From: Gp6-AA40 sp035293405
GTDB taxonomy: Bacteria > Acidobacteriota > Vicinamibacteria > Vicinamibacterales > UBA2999
Direction: 5' to 3'
Length of the DNA stretch: 64,000 bases
Assembly: GCA_035293405.1 (NCBI GenBank)
Contig: DATDOE010000082.1
Coordinates: 4,019 to 68,018, forward strand
This document shows, one piece after another, positions 54,220-61,875 of the stretch. The position numbers and the translations under genes are program-made. Numbering within the stretch: the stretch's first letter is position 1; every line of letters starts with the position of its first letter. The notes under the pieces are model-generated. The model was not told where the DNA came from. It was given only the letters and a program-made list of their open reading frames with translations, and did not search any database.

Positions 54220-54250
54220 GGCGGGTCTTAAGACTGTCTTAAGACCCGCC
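54220..54250. terminator. Perfect 14-bp hairpin, possible terminator
   Basis: GGCGGGTCTTAAGA (54220-54233), a 3-nt loop, and TCTTAAGACCCGCC (54237-54250). It follows the secreted haem protein by 42 bp. No U-run follows, so intrinsic termination is uncertain; the GGCGGGTC core is shared with the hairpin cluster at 27836-27861, suggesting a dispersed palindrome family. Confidence 0.5.
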
Positions 54251-54371
54251 TGCCTCTGTACGGAAGTCCGCGCAGAGTCGTTTAGCAGATGAGTTGGGAG
54301 CCCACGTCTATGGAACCCGGGGTGTAGAGCCCAAGCCGCGATTCGCGGTTGGCCAGCGGCGCGAGGTCGGC

Positions 54372-55109
54372 GTGCGCCGCCGCTCGCTTCTCACCCCCTT
54401 CGCTATCGGACTCCTGGCGATGTCGTGTACGCAGACGGCCGCCGACCCACCTGCGCTTCGTCCATCCCACCGCCCGACGCTGGCGGACACGAATTGGAAG
54501 GCCATTCAGGAAGCGGAGACTTCATGGCTCGCCACATTTGCGCCACGGCGCCCTGCGCCGAGGCCTCCGTCCGGCAGTCCGTATGTACCGACACGCGCCG
54601 AGTTGCTGCAAGAAGCGCGTCGCCGTATGGATGCCTTCGAAGAGATCTACCGGCTCTTGACAGAGTACGGGGACACGTTCGCGTCTGAGCCCGGATCACG
54701 CGCACGCGCCACGTTCCGGCTTGGGTTGTATGCCGACATACGCCTTCGCTTCCTGTCACGGCATTCTCTCAGCGAGTTTGCCGATGTTGCATCCTCCGGA
54801 GTCAGCCCGGAAGCGTTTGAGGCGAGTCAGGTTGCATTCCGCGAGGAACTCGCCCGGCTCGACCGAAGGGCGGCACGTTACCGTGCGCCAGAACAGTTGT
54901 ACCAAACGCTCCTCGACGACCCTGGCAGCAAAGATACGACCTGGGGCGCAGAGGCCCTGCGTATCGTCGTGCAGCGCGCAATCGAGCTTCAGCCTAGCGC
55001 TGACATCGATGTGCCTGATGGGGGTCGTGACCTGTTGGGGCAATCGGCGGCGCAGGATATTCGCAATCAAGTTCTCGGCATGCTGAATTCCGATCAGCGA
55101 CTGCCATGA
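54372..55109 (+). CDS. Hypothetical lipoprotein
   Basis: 245 aa from GTG 54372, with GAGG 5 nt upstream; a TTG at 54294 is in frame but lacks support. Basic N-terminus and hydrophobic stretch end in LLAMSCTQ, an approximate lipobox. The mature part is helical and Pro-rich at first (RRPAPRPPSGSPYVPTR), then a long predicted coiled region (ELLQEARRRMDAFEEIYRLL; AFREELARLDRRAARYRAPE). No known domain recognised. It overlaps or lies directly before the next gene, so the two probably act together. Confidence 0.7.
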   Translation: MRRRSLLTPFAIGLLAMSCTQTAADPPALRPSHRPTLADTNWKAIQEAETSWLATFAPRRPAPRPPSGSPYVPTRAELLQEARRRMDAFEEIYRLLTEYGDTFASEPGSRARATFRLGLYADIRLRFLSRHSLSEFADVASSGVSPEAFEASQVAFREELARLDRRAARYRAPEQLYQTLLDDPGSKDTTWGAEALRIVVQRAIELQPSADIDVPDGGRDLLGQSAAQDIRNQVLGMLNSDQRLP

Positions 55110-55120
55110 GTGGAGGCTTC

Positions 55121-55993
55121 ATGTCCAGACTGAGATCTGCATCGAAGGTCGCATCCATCGTCCCGGTGGTGTGTATGGTCTTGTTCTCTCTGCCAGCCAG
55201 GGCGCAGAATGTCACGGGAATCAGCTCACCACGCGAGAGAACTGTCGATTCCGCGACGCGGATCGTAACCGAAGACACGACACCCCAAACACGAATCGCG
55301 GTGCCTGTCGGAGTAGGAGCGGATCTCGGATCCGGCGATCAGAAGGGTGTTGCTCCCGCTCTCGGATTCCAACTCTGGAAGAGCGACCACTATTTCATCG
55401 GTGCTTTCTTTACTGTGGCGGCAACCGATCCCACCGTCTCTGATGCGTACGGTGGGTTTGTCCTGAATCCACCACTCAAAGGGCGTTCGTTCTACGTCTC
55501 AGGCAACTACATGCTGAACAATCGGAAAGACATGACTCCGCCAGTCCTCTTCGGCATTGGAGGTCGTTGGGGCACGACGAGCTCTTCGTTCGAGTTCACA
55601 CCGACTGGAGGCACCGCCATCAAGCAGGATGGCTTCGGAGTCGTGGCCTCCCTCACCGCCCAGGTCGTGAGCAAGACTCACTACATCTCCCTTGGCGACG
55701 GCGATCAGAGGAGTGAATTTCAGCTGGGCGTTGAGTTGGGCCCGACATGGCGACTACTCGGGGGCGACCTCTCTGAGAATGACAGCTTTCGCAGTCAACT
55801 GCTTGGGACGGACAAGTCGTCGTTTGCGGGCTTTGAGATGACGTTCTTCCTTCGCGTCAATGCGGTCCAGCCGTTTGCCAGGTTCACGAACTTCAGCCGT
55901 CCTGATGGTGTCGTTGTCCCCGGCTTGACGGGGCGTCAGGTTGTGTGGGGCATCAACGTGGCCTCCGCTCTCTTCAATGCGAAGACGGACTGA
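55121..55993 (+). CDS. Hypothetical secreted/outer-membrane protein
   Basis: 290 aa from ATG 55121, with GGAGG at 55112-55116; ATG 55106, which overlaps the preceding stop, is the alternative. Signal peptide (VVCMVLFSLPARAQ). The mature chain alternates hydrophobic and polar residues with many aromatic/Gly strands (SDHYFIGAFFTVAAT, RSFYVSGNYMLNN, FGIGGRWG, SEFQLGVELGPTWRLLGG), as expected for a small beta-barrel. Ends in SALFNAKTD rather than a terminal aromatic. Family not recognised. Confidence 0.7.
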   Translation: MSRLRSASKVASIVPVVCMVLFSLPARAQNVTGISSPRERTVDSATRIVTEDTTPQTRIAVPVGVGADLGSGDQKGVAPALGFQLWKSDHYFIGAFFTVAATDPTVSDAYGGFVLNPPLKGRSFYVSGNYMLNNRKDMTPPVLFGIGGRWGTTSSSFEFTPTGGTAIKQDGFGVVASLTAQVVSKTHYISLGDGDQRSEFQLGVELGPTWRLLGGDLSENDSFRSQLLGTDKSSFAGFEMTFFLRVNAVQPFARFTNFSRPDGVVVPGLTGRQVVWGINVASALFNAKTD

Positions 55994-56022
55994 CTGCTCC
56001 CCACATCACGACTCGGAAGCTG

Positions 56023-56517
56023 CTATCCCATTTTCGTCAGAAGACGAATCGTGCTGTCGAAGAACGGCGATCCGGAAACGCCGCTGATGGCGAACGTGTT
56101 CCTCCATCCACCGGTCATGTTGGAGCCGGTGACGACCGTATCCCAATTGACGATCGTGGCCGTCGTCTGCTGACCCTGCAGTAGGCCCGATGCACTGCCC
56201 GTCAAGACCATCCGGCCAGCGGCGTTGATGGTGCCAGTTATCGGAATGATGAACACGCCGAGGACCAGGTTTCCCGTGAGCTGCTGGCCCGTCTGACTCA
56301 GTCCCAGCCGGACGGGCAGGACCGCGCCGACTGGCGAGTATGCCGCGCACAAACCAAGCCCCGTCGGATCGGTGCAGCTGGCAACGACGTACTCGCCCGT
56401 CCACGTCCCCTCGACTGCCGGAGTGGCCGGCGCTGGCCCGGACGGGTTGGAATCACTTCCACACCCGGCCGCGAAGGCACAGACGATTGAGACGAAGAGA
56501 ACGCGCGACAGCATCAT
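56023..56517 (-). CDS. Hypothetical lipoprotein
   Basis: 164 aa from ATG 56517 (GGAG 8 nt upstream; ATG 56514 is adjacent). Signal with lipobox-like CAFAAGC followed by a Ser/Pro spacer. The mature domain is beta-rich, with EGTWTGEYVVASC, LSQTGQQLTGNLVLG, ITGTINAAGRMVLTGSASG, like small lipocalin-type or calycin proteins that use repeated GxW/GxL strands. No activity can be assigned. Confidence 0.7.
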   Translation of the reverse strand: MMLSRVLFVSIVCAFAAGCGSDSNPSGPAPATPAVEGTWTGEYVVASCTDPTGLGLCAAYSPVGAVLPVRLGLSQTGQQLTGNLVLGVFIIPITGTINAAGRMVLTGSASGLLQGQQTTATIVNWDTVVTGSNMTGGWRNTFAISGVSGSPFFDSTIRLLTKMG

Positions 56518-56683
56518 CGGTGTGCTCCGGGAACGAACGCGAACAGCGACCGCGGTCACCTGCCCCGCCGAAGCCGCAAGGAAAGTTTAGGCCGAAAGGG
56601 GGGCGCGCCCTCGCCGAATACTCAGGCAATTGCCGCCATTTAGCACGCGTCAGCAAATCTCGTGGACAATTCGAGCTGTCTGA

Positions 56684-57328
56684 ATGTCGAACCTCTTGTC
56701 GCAGCTCACCAAGAGCGAACAAGCCCGGCTCCTTGAAGAGCTGAACTACATGAACCTCGCGGAGATTCGCGCGTTCTGCTCGGCGCGCGGGATCCCATAC
56801 AGGATCGTGGCTGAGTACCCGAACGGAAGGGTGAAGGCTACGAAGGACGCCGATCGAAAGCCGATCGTGCTCGCCCGTGTCCGTCGCTACCTCACAACAG
56901 GCCAGGCCGGCCAGCCCACTTGCATCCCCGCGACAATCGTCCGCGAGGAGCGTCCGCCAGCGCGGCTCGAACCTCGCGACCGCCTCTACTATCGCTGGTA
57001 CGCGAAGGAGTTCGAAGGTGTCATGCGGTTGCTGCGCGACTTGACCGCCGGCCGGTTCCGCGACGGCGCCGTTGCGCGGGTGGTGGCGATGGAGTTCTGG
57101 ACGCGCGGAAAAGCGCCCACGTTCGAGGAGTTCGCCCGATCGTGGACGAAAACGAAGGCTGAGCAGCATCGGCTGCTTACACCGGAGTACGCCTACCTCA
57201 CCGACCTCCGGCACCAGCGCGCCGACGGCGACTGGAAGGCCTTGCGCAAGGCGAAGGCCAAGTCCGCTCTGGATACGCTTTCGAGAATCGCTCCCGTGCG
57301 AGCGACCGCGGGCCGGTTGTCTCGGTAA
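56684..57328 (+). CDS. Conserved hypothetical protein
   Basis: 214 aa. N-terminal helix (LTKSEQARLLEELNYMNLAEIRAFCSARGIPYRI) has a SAP/HTH-like shape, followed by conserved KATKDADRKPIVLARVRRYLTTG, RDRLYYRWYAKEFEGVMRLLRDLT and VVAMEFWTRGKAPTFEEFARSW, ending in a basic tail (KALRKAKAKSAL). The basic, helical character suggests nucleic-acid binding (inference). It resembles a protein seen in other bacteria, but I cannot name a function. No clear Shine-Dalgarno. Confidence 0.8.
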   Translation: MSNLLSQLTKSEQARLLEELNYMNLAEIRAFCSARGIPYRIVAEYPNGRVKATKDADRKPIVLARVRRYLTTGQAGQPTCIPATIVREERPPARLEPRDRLYYRWYAKEFEGVMRLLRDLTAGRFRDGAVARVVAMEFWTRGKAPTFEEFARSWTKTKAEQHRLLTPEYAYLTDLRHQRADGDWKALRKAKAKSALDTLSRIAPVRATAGRLSR

Positions 57329-57353
57329 ACGAAGCTCGCGTCTCCACCGAATT

Positions 57354-57384
57354 ACTTTACACTATAAAGTTATTTGCGTATGAT
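57354..57384 (+). promoter_or_regulatory. Strong sigma-70 promoter with overlapping palindrome
   Basis: TTTACA (57356-57361), a 17-bp spacer, and TATGAT (57379-57384), each 5 of 6 to consensus. The perfect inverted repeat ACTTTA-N5-TAAAGT (57354-57370) covers the -35, a classical repressor position. Start of transcription would fall near 57391, directly before GGAGG (57392-57396) and the ankyrin-lipoprotein ATG. Confidence 0.6.
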
Positions 57385-57401
57385 GTTTCCCGGAGGTCGT
57401 C

Positions 57402-58088
57402 ATGCACCGTTTCATGCTTCTGCTCGGGCTCGGCGCCGCGCTGCTTGCGGCGAGCGCCTGCGCTCAGGGTCCCGAAACTCCGCTGACCCAGGCCGCCGTC
57501 CGCAACGACGTCGCCGCCCTTCGCCAACTTCTGGACGAGGGCCATAAAGCCGATGAGGGTGGCGATTCGTGGACGGCGTTGATCTGGGCCTCGCGGTCCG
57601 GATCGATCGACGCGATCACGCTCCTCCTCGATTCCGGCGCCGACGTCAACCGGCCCGGATCCACGGGAGACAACTGGGACGCGACGCCGCTACAACACGC
57701 GATCCTCGAGCGGCAGCCTGCCGCCGTCCGGCTTCTTCTCGATCGCGGCGCCGACGTGAACCGCGGCGCCGGGCCGGGAAGCCTGCCCCCGCTGCTCCTG
57801 GCGGCCGGCGACACGGATCCCGCCATCATCAAATTGCTGCTCGCCCACGGCGCAGACCCGACCCTCGAGGACGCAAACGGAGCCACGCCGTTGTCTCGTG
57901 CGGTGTCCGCCGGCACACTCCACGGACCCGACCGTCCGATGTTTGGTGGCTGCCGCGTCGAAACGGTGCGCGCGCTCATCGCGCACGATCCGAAGCTTCG
58001 TTTGAAGCGCAACGCTGCCTGGAACGACGCGATCTGGTGGGCGCGCTTCCAGAGATGCGAGGACGTGCTGAGATTGATTGGCGAGTAG
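57402..58088 (+). CDS. Ankyrin-repeat lipoprotein
   Basis: 228 aa from ATG 57402. Signal MHRFMLLLGLGAALLAASAC with a likely lipid-modified Cys20. About four ankyrin repeats follow: TPLTQAAVRNDVAALRQLLDEG, DSWTALIWASRSGSIDAITL, TPLQHAILERQPAAVRLLLD and the APLLLA-like DPAIIKLLLAHGADPTLED. It should be a periplasmic protein-interaction scaffold. The promoter with an operator dyad indicates regulated expression. A tRNA fragment and terminator follow. Confidence 0.88.
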   Translation: MHRFMLLLGLGAALLAASACAQGPETPLTQAAVRNDVAALRQLLDEGHKADEGGDSWTALIWASRSGSIDAITLLLDSGADVNRPGSTGDNWDATPLQHAILERQPAAVRLLLDRGADVNRGAGPGSLPPLLLAAGDTDPAIIKLLLAHGADPTLEDANGATPLSRAVSAGTLHGPDRPMFGGCRVETVRALIAHDPKLRLKRNAAWNDAIWWARFQRCEDVLRLIGE

Positions 58089-58144
58089 TTCGCATGGCTT
58101 GCCAACCGTAGCTCACGCGCTGGTCCGCAAGCGTGAGCGAAGGT

Positions 58145-58201
58145 TGGTGCCGGGGGTGGGAATCGAACCCACACGACCTTGCGGTCCCAGGATTTTAAGT
58201 C
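58145..58201 (-). other. Truncated tRNA-Leu(UAA) 3' half (attachment-site-like remnant A)
   Basis: On the minus strand the sequence runs from the anticodon loop (GACTTAAAATCC, anticodon UAA) through the long variable arm GGACCGCAAGGTC and a perfect T-arm (GTGGG / CCCAC) to CCCCCGGCACCA. The matching 5' half with GCCGGGG is absent. Such 3' remnants are left by tRNA-targeting integrases. A near copy lies 1.6 kb away at 59760-59814. Confidence 0.75.
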
Positions 58202-58240
58202 GGGTCGGGAACGCGATCACGAGCGATCACAACGCGACTT

Positions 58241-58275
58241 ACCCGAGGGTGCTGCGCGTGCCCTCGGGTATTTTT
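58241..58275 (+). terminator. Intrinsic terminator
   Basis: ACCCGAGGG (58241-58249) pairs with CCCTCGGGT (58261-58269), followed by ATTTTT. It would stop plus-strand transcripts from the ankyrin-lipoprotein gene. Just upstream, GCGATCAC occurs twice in a row (58213-58220, 58223-58230). Confidence 0.7.
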
Positions 58276-58348
58276 GTGGGCGAGGGTCCCGCGATGGTCC
58301 CGCGCCTGACAGCAGGGCGTCTCTCGAGCGTCGATCGCGGCGTGAACG

Positions 58349-58894
58349 TTAATGAGACAGTAGATCGAAATAGGGGTCGAGCGGGATGAACTTGCCCGCC
58401 GACTCCCTCAGTTCTTTCCCCGCGTGGTTCCAGAACACGAGATGAACTACGAATCCCTCCTTCTTCAGGTCCTGCAGAAGTGGAACGTAGTCGGTGTCGC
58501 CAGCGATCAGCGTCATCTCGTCCTCGCCCCGCTCTACGACGCCAGAATAGGCATCCTTCGTCATCGCGTGAGCGATTGCAACATCGACCTTCTTCTCTTT
58601 CCCTGCGAAGTTTCGATCGAACTTCGTGACCTGGAAACCGAATCGCTCGACCATCTTCCAGAAGGTGTCTCCAGGCGGCGGCGAACCCCACAAATTGGCC
58701 GCGCCAATGGTCGACGGATCGCCACAAGCGAACTCATGAAGTCGACCATAGTCAAGCTGCCAGGACATATCGACGACACGATTGTTCATCGCGTCGATGA
58801 TTGTGGTTGCACCGGGCATCTTCTTGCGCACGGCGGAGACTCGACACCCCTCGATGTAGACGTTCGAGTTATCGACGTATGTGAAGTTCTTCAC
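58349..58894 (-). CDS. NYN-domain (LabA/DUF88-like) putative RNase
   Basis: 181 aa from GTG 58894, whose GTGA overlaps the stop of the upstream membrane-protein gene. PIN-like NYN core: FTYVDNSNVYIEG (Asp8), an internal helix with KKVDVAIAHAMTKDAY supplying another Asp, and MTLIAGDTDYVPLLQDL with the DxD pair. The acidic set is complete for a metal-dependent nuclease. NYN proteins act on RNA in processing, surveillance or defence. It is the last gene of a three-gene unit bounded by tRNA-Leu remnants, and its base composition looks lower in GC than the core region. Confidence 0.82.
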   Translation of the reverse strand: MKNFTYVDNSNVYIEGCRVSAVRKKMPGATTIIDAMNNRVVDMSWQLDYGRLHEFACGDPSTIGAANLWGSPPPGDTFWKMVERFGFQVTKFDRNFAGKEKKVDVAIAHAMTKDAYSGVVERGEDEMTLIAGDTDYVPLLQDLKKEGFVVHLVFWNHAGKELRESAGKFIPLDPYFDLLSH

Positions 58895-59277
58895 GCCAAT
58901 GACGTGGTGTTCAGGAGGAATGACGTGTTCGACGACATCGCACTCGCAGCCGCTCTGAACTGGGCATCCCGTTTCGCGAAGCCCGCTCGGATCGCCACGT
59001 TGGCCGCCTCGAACATGCTGTTGTTCTGCCACGTCAACGGCACGACCGGAAGTGCCGATCGGCCGTTGCCGCCGGTGCTGTTGACCGCCACAGTATTCAG
59101 GGGATGCAAGACCTCCGCATATTCCCGTTCGGGCGCGTGATCGTGGTGTTCCTCCAATTTCGGGCACGCCCACAGCAGCGCGGACCCGAGGCAGACGCCC
59201 ACGACGGCACCTTTTGCGCTCACGCGGATTTCAGGAATGTGCCGGAATTCAGACAGGTCGGGAAACAGGTCAGACAT
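58891..59277 (-). CDS. Small putative membrane protein of the tRNA-bounded cassette
   Basis: 128 aa from ATG 59277. A charged N-terminus (SDLFPDLSEFRHIPEIRVS) is followed by one TM-like stretch (GAVVGVCLGSALLWACP, about 23-40), a His/Glu-rich segment (KLEEHHDHAPEREYAE) that might bind metal, and a polar tail. Not recognised. Coupled by a 4-nt overlap to the NYN nuclease and preceded 12 bp upstream by the DUF2158-like gene, so the three likely work together. Confidence 0.65.
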   Translation of the reverse strand: MSDLFPDLSEFRHIPEIRVSAKGAVVGVCLGSALLWACPKLEEHHDHAPEREYAEVLHPLNTVAVNSTGGNGRSALPVVPLTWQNNSMFEAANVAIRAGFAKRDAQFRAAASAMSSNTSFLLNTTSLA

Positions 59278-59289
59278 TGTTGCGTCTGT

Positions 59290-59463
59290 TTAGTTGGGAT
59301 CCGCGGGCCTCAACACGATTTCTTCAAAGTATTGGCTCTGATGGTTCCTCTTCTCATCGAACCATTCGCACAAGTGCCGGCTGCCGTCACGCTTCGTGAC
59401 TGTCATGTGCGGACCGCCTGACTTGAGCGCAACGACATCACCCGGGATGATTGGGTCGGCCAT
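59290..59463 (-). CDS. YodC/DUF2158-like small protein
   Basis: 57 aa from ATG 59463 with GGGAG about 8 nt upstream. It reads IPGDVVALKSGGPHMTV, LCEWFDEKRNHQSQYFEEIVL, the SH3-like pattern of YodC/DUF2158 proteins (GDVV-LKSGGP-MTV ... C-WF ... F-EE). These are small cytosolic proteins often on mobile elements; function unknown. First gene of the cassette. Confidence 0.8.
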   Translation of the reverse strand: MADPIIPGDVVALKSGGPHMTVTKRDGSRHLCEWFDEKRNHQSQYFEEIVLRPADPN

Positions 59464-59759
59464 GCGAATTTCTCCCTTCGATTGATCGTAGCACGCCACT
59501 CAGCCGTCGCCTTCTGCATCATGCCTTGCTAGAATTGGGTTGTTCGACCAGATCAACGGTCACCCCCCTCACAGGCTCGAAGAGGGCCAGGAAGCCAAGA
59601 TCCTCGGGCGCGGCTGATCCCTACATCCTACCTGCGCGGGCGCGTTGATTCGTTGACGGTCGCGTATGAGAAACGTCACGCGCTCGAGATAGTCCCACGT
59701 GGACAATCGAGCGCGCAGTCGGCGTGACGCGATGGATGACGTTAAGCCGTTGAGAGGAT
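59464..59759. other. Intergenic region without recognised gene
   Basis: 296 bp between the DUF2158-like gene and tRNA remnant B. Short open frames exist but none has family features or a supported start. It would hold the promoter of the cassette operon. No integrase remnant is recognisable. Confidence 0.5.
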
Positions 59760-59814
59760 TGGTGCCGGGGGTGGGGGTTGAACCCACACGACCTTGCGGT
59801 CCCAGGATTTTAAG
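59760..59814 (-). other. Truncated tRNA-Leu(UAA) 3' half (attachment-site-like remnant B)
   Basis: Minus-strand reading: CTTAAAATCC, variable arm GGACCGCAAGGTC, T-arm with the same GTGGG/CCCAC stem but loop TTCAACC instead of TTCGATT, then CCCCCGGCACCA. The 5' half is missing. It is a direct repeat of remnant A (58145-58201), and together they enclose the 1.56-kb DUF2158/membrane/NYN cassette. Confidence 0.75.
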
Positions 59815-59872
59815 AGCTAGACAGTGCTCGATTCATTGGCGTATCGGCTTGTCTTAGCAAAGCACAGACAAG

Positions 59873-59958
59873 TGGTCCCTGGGCTGGGACTTGAACCCAG
59901 ACGCTCTTTCGAGCCTGCGATTTTAAGTCGCATGCGTATGCCATTCCGCCACCCAGGG
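59873..59958 (-). tRNA. tRNA-Leu(UAA), complete, with encoded CCA
   Basis: Acceptor CCCTGGG (59952-59958 on the plus strand as CCCAGGG) pairs with CCCAGGG at the 3' end; D-arm GCGGAATGGC; anticodon stem TGCGA/TCGCA with loop CTTAAAA, anticodon UAA; long variable arm GGCTCGAAAGAGC typical of class II tRNA; T-arm CTGGGTTCAAGTCCCAG; discriminator A and CCA are encoded. The body differs from the remnants at 58145 and 59760, and C at position 1 is unusual for tRNA-Leu. Confidence 0.93.
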
Positions 59959-59996
59959 CTATTGATTGCAGTCTAGCAGCCTACGCACGTTGAGAG

Positions 59997-61046
59997 TCAA
60001 AAGGGTATGTCGTCGGGCTCTGTCTCTTCGTCTGAGCCCTGTTCCTCTTCGCTGCCTGCTGCGCGCTGTTCCCGCTTTTCCTGTTCCTCCTGCTCTTCGA
60101 ACTTCTGAAGACGGGCGGCACTCTCCGCTGAGAACCGATTGTGTCGTTCGATCGCTTCGGACATCCAGAACATCGGCGTGAGCGTGAATGCGGCTTCGAT
60201 TTCTGCAAGCACCTCATCAAACGCGTCTGCGTTCACGACAGCGATCCACGAGGGCTTCGAGATGAGCGACCGCATCTGAAGTCTGAACCACGGCACCGCC
60301 TTCAGCCAGTCGCTCTTTTCAATCGACGCAATGATGGCGCGATTCGAAGCCGTCGCTGAACTCGTTGCCTCGTTCCTGCACCACGTCCAATTGACCTTGT
60401 CTGCGATGTCTTCGGGTGCCGCGGCGTTTCTGATTGTTGCCAGGTCAGAGATATCTGGACGCAAGCGATACAGAGTAGCGTTCGTGACCACCATCGGTAT
60501 CACTACGCTGTTGTCGATGCCCAAGCCAGGAACCTCGGACAAAATCATGTCCATCCTGCTCAACATCCTCGGCATGATGATCGGAACGAGCGCGTGCGAT
60601 AGCTGCTGCATTGCGGTGTGGACCGCGTTGTCCTGCTTGTCGCCCGCGTTTGACAACACGACTCCGACACTCGACAAGGGAGCCAACTTCAGGAACCGAT
60701 CGTTCTGCGGCGCTTTCAGCGTGTGAGCAGGACAACAGTTAAGGAATTGAGCGTCCCCTCTCTCAAGCATCCTGCCTTCGTTCACGGTCGTTGGCAGGAA
60801 CATCCAAAAGAACATGCTGTCGTGGTACTTGCACTCAACGAGCAGGGACAACTCCGTATCGAGGTTCTTGTTCGGACTTCTCGCAAACAAATCGACCTCG
60901 AACCACTTGGGTTCTTCCTTGCCTGCCCGCGCGTACTCCAGGTTCGCTGAGACTCGCCAATCCTCCGCGCGGAGCTTCATCGCAATCATGTGCTCCAGCG
61001 GCAGCCCTGATTTCAGGAAGCTCTCTCCCCACTTGCGATTGGACAT
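59997..61046 (-). CDS. Putative PD-(D/E)XK nuclease, possible defence protein
   Basis: 349 aa. The N-terminal domain has the PD-(D/E)XK layout: a helix with LPLEHMI (Glu18), strand WFEVDLFA with Asp52, then LSLLVECKYHD with Glu71-x-Lys73. A second domain of about 200 residues is not recognised. The C-terminal 40 residues are highly acidic (EEQEEQEKREQRAAGSEEEQ). It starts 9 bp after the stop of a two-TM protein gene and ends 38 bp from the intact tRNA-Leu, an integration-hotspot position. Restriction-like DNA cleavage is inferred from the motif only. Confidence 0.72.
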   Translation of the reverse strand: MSNRKWGESFLKSGLPLEHMIAMKLRAEDWRVSANLEYARAGKEEPKWFEVDLFARSPNKNLDTELSLLVECKYHDSMFFWMFLPTTVNEGRMLERGDAQFLNCCPAHTLKAPQNDRFLKLAPLSSVGVVLSNAGDKQDNAVHTAMQQLSHALVPIIMPRMLSRMDMILSEVPGLGIDNSVVIPMVVTNATLYRLRPDISDLATIRNAAAPEDIADKVNWTWCRNEATSSATASNRAIIASIEKSDWLKAVPWFRLQMRSLISKPSWIAVVNADAFDEVLAEIEAAFTLTPMFWMSEAIERHNRFSAESAARLQKFEEQEEQEKREQRAAGSEEEQGSDEETEPDDIPF

Positions 61047-61055
61047 GTCTGTCAG

Positions 61056-61796
61056 CTACCTCAGGATGTCATGGATGGGCAGCGGCTCTGTTGGAGGAAT
61101 CAACAGCTTGTGGGTCTCTTCAACGACCACCTTCTGTGTGCCGCTGCCGTTGACTGAGTACCAGACGAACAATTTTTTCTTCTGCCCTGCGAACGGATGG
61201 CACTTCATCGTGTCGTTGTTTACGAGAATATCGATGCGGTTGTCCTTGATGTAGCCCTCTAGCACTTCGCTCACATCGACCGAGTTCGCGTGCTCCTCAC
61301 CCACACCGTACCGCGCCGACTGAATTTGCATCGCCATGTACTGAGCGATCATCATCTTCTGAAGCGGATCGTTACCAGTCGCTAGCTCCAGCTTCTGAAG
61401 TCGCTCCATGAGCGCCTGCACGTCGTCCTTCGACGCGTACTCGGTGAATCGCTTGTCGATGTGATCGAACCCAGCGAACATGCCATGCTGGAGTGCGGTG
61501 ACGCGGTCAGGCTTCGGCTTCGAGAGCTTCGCCCACAGTGCTTGTAGACGAGTCTGCCACTCTGGACGCACCTTGCGAAACACTCGGACAGGCACGTCCC
61601 ATGCCCAGAAGAACACGAGAGCAGCGACAATCACGAACGTCCATCGAGCAACCGTGCCGGAGAAGTCGAACTGTGAGACGAACCAGTCCCACCCGTCTTT
61701 CCAGTTTCGAAGCTGCTGTGGAGCGTCACCGAACGAGAGGAAGATCAGAACGAGTCCGATAATCGTTCCACCGACCCTCTTGATCCACGACCACAT
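61056..61796 (-). CDS. Two-TM membrane protein, partner of the PD-(D/E)XK-like nuclease
   Basis: 246 aa from ATG 61796 (AAGGAG 10 nt upstream; GTG 61805 is an alternative). TM1 GGTIIGLVLIFLSFG and TM2 ARWTFVIVAALVFFWAWDV lie in the first 70 residues; the remaining cytosolic part has a helical coiled segment (DDVQALMERLQKLELAT) and a beta-rich end (KKLFVWYSVNGSGTQKVVVEE). Not recognised. Operon position directly before the nuclease suggests a sensor-effector or membrane-tethered pair (inference). Confidence 0.7.
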   Translation of the reverse strand: MWSWIKRVGGTIIGLVLIFLSFGDAPQQLRNWKDGWDWFVSQFDFSGTVARWTFVIVAALVFFWAWDVPVRVFRKVRPEWQTRLQALWAKLSKPKPDRVTALQHGMFAGFDHIDKRFTEYASKDDVQALMERLQKLELATGNDPLQKMMIAQYMAMQIQSARYGVGEEHANSVDVSEVLEGYIKDNRIDILVNNDTMKCHPFAGQKKKLFVWYSVNGSGTQKVVVEETHKLLIPPTEPLPIHDILR

Positions 61797-61875
61797 CGGG
61801 GACACACTCCTTCGCTCACACGCAGGACGAACGACCGGTGGATTGTTTGGACGAGGACAGTATACCGAGGCGAGA

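Noticed and set aside
58145..58201. Complete tRNA-Leu gene
   Set aside because: Only the anticodon-loop-to-CCA half is present; no matching acceptor or D-arm lies upstream on that strand.
59569..59787. Minus-strand ORF of 72 codons overlapping tRNA remnant B
   Set aside because: Its start lies inside the tRNA fragment and the protein has no recognisable feature, including none of an integrase.
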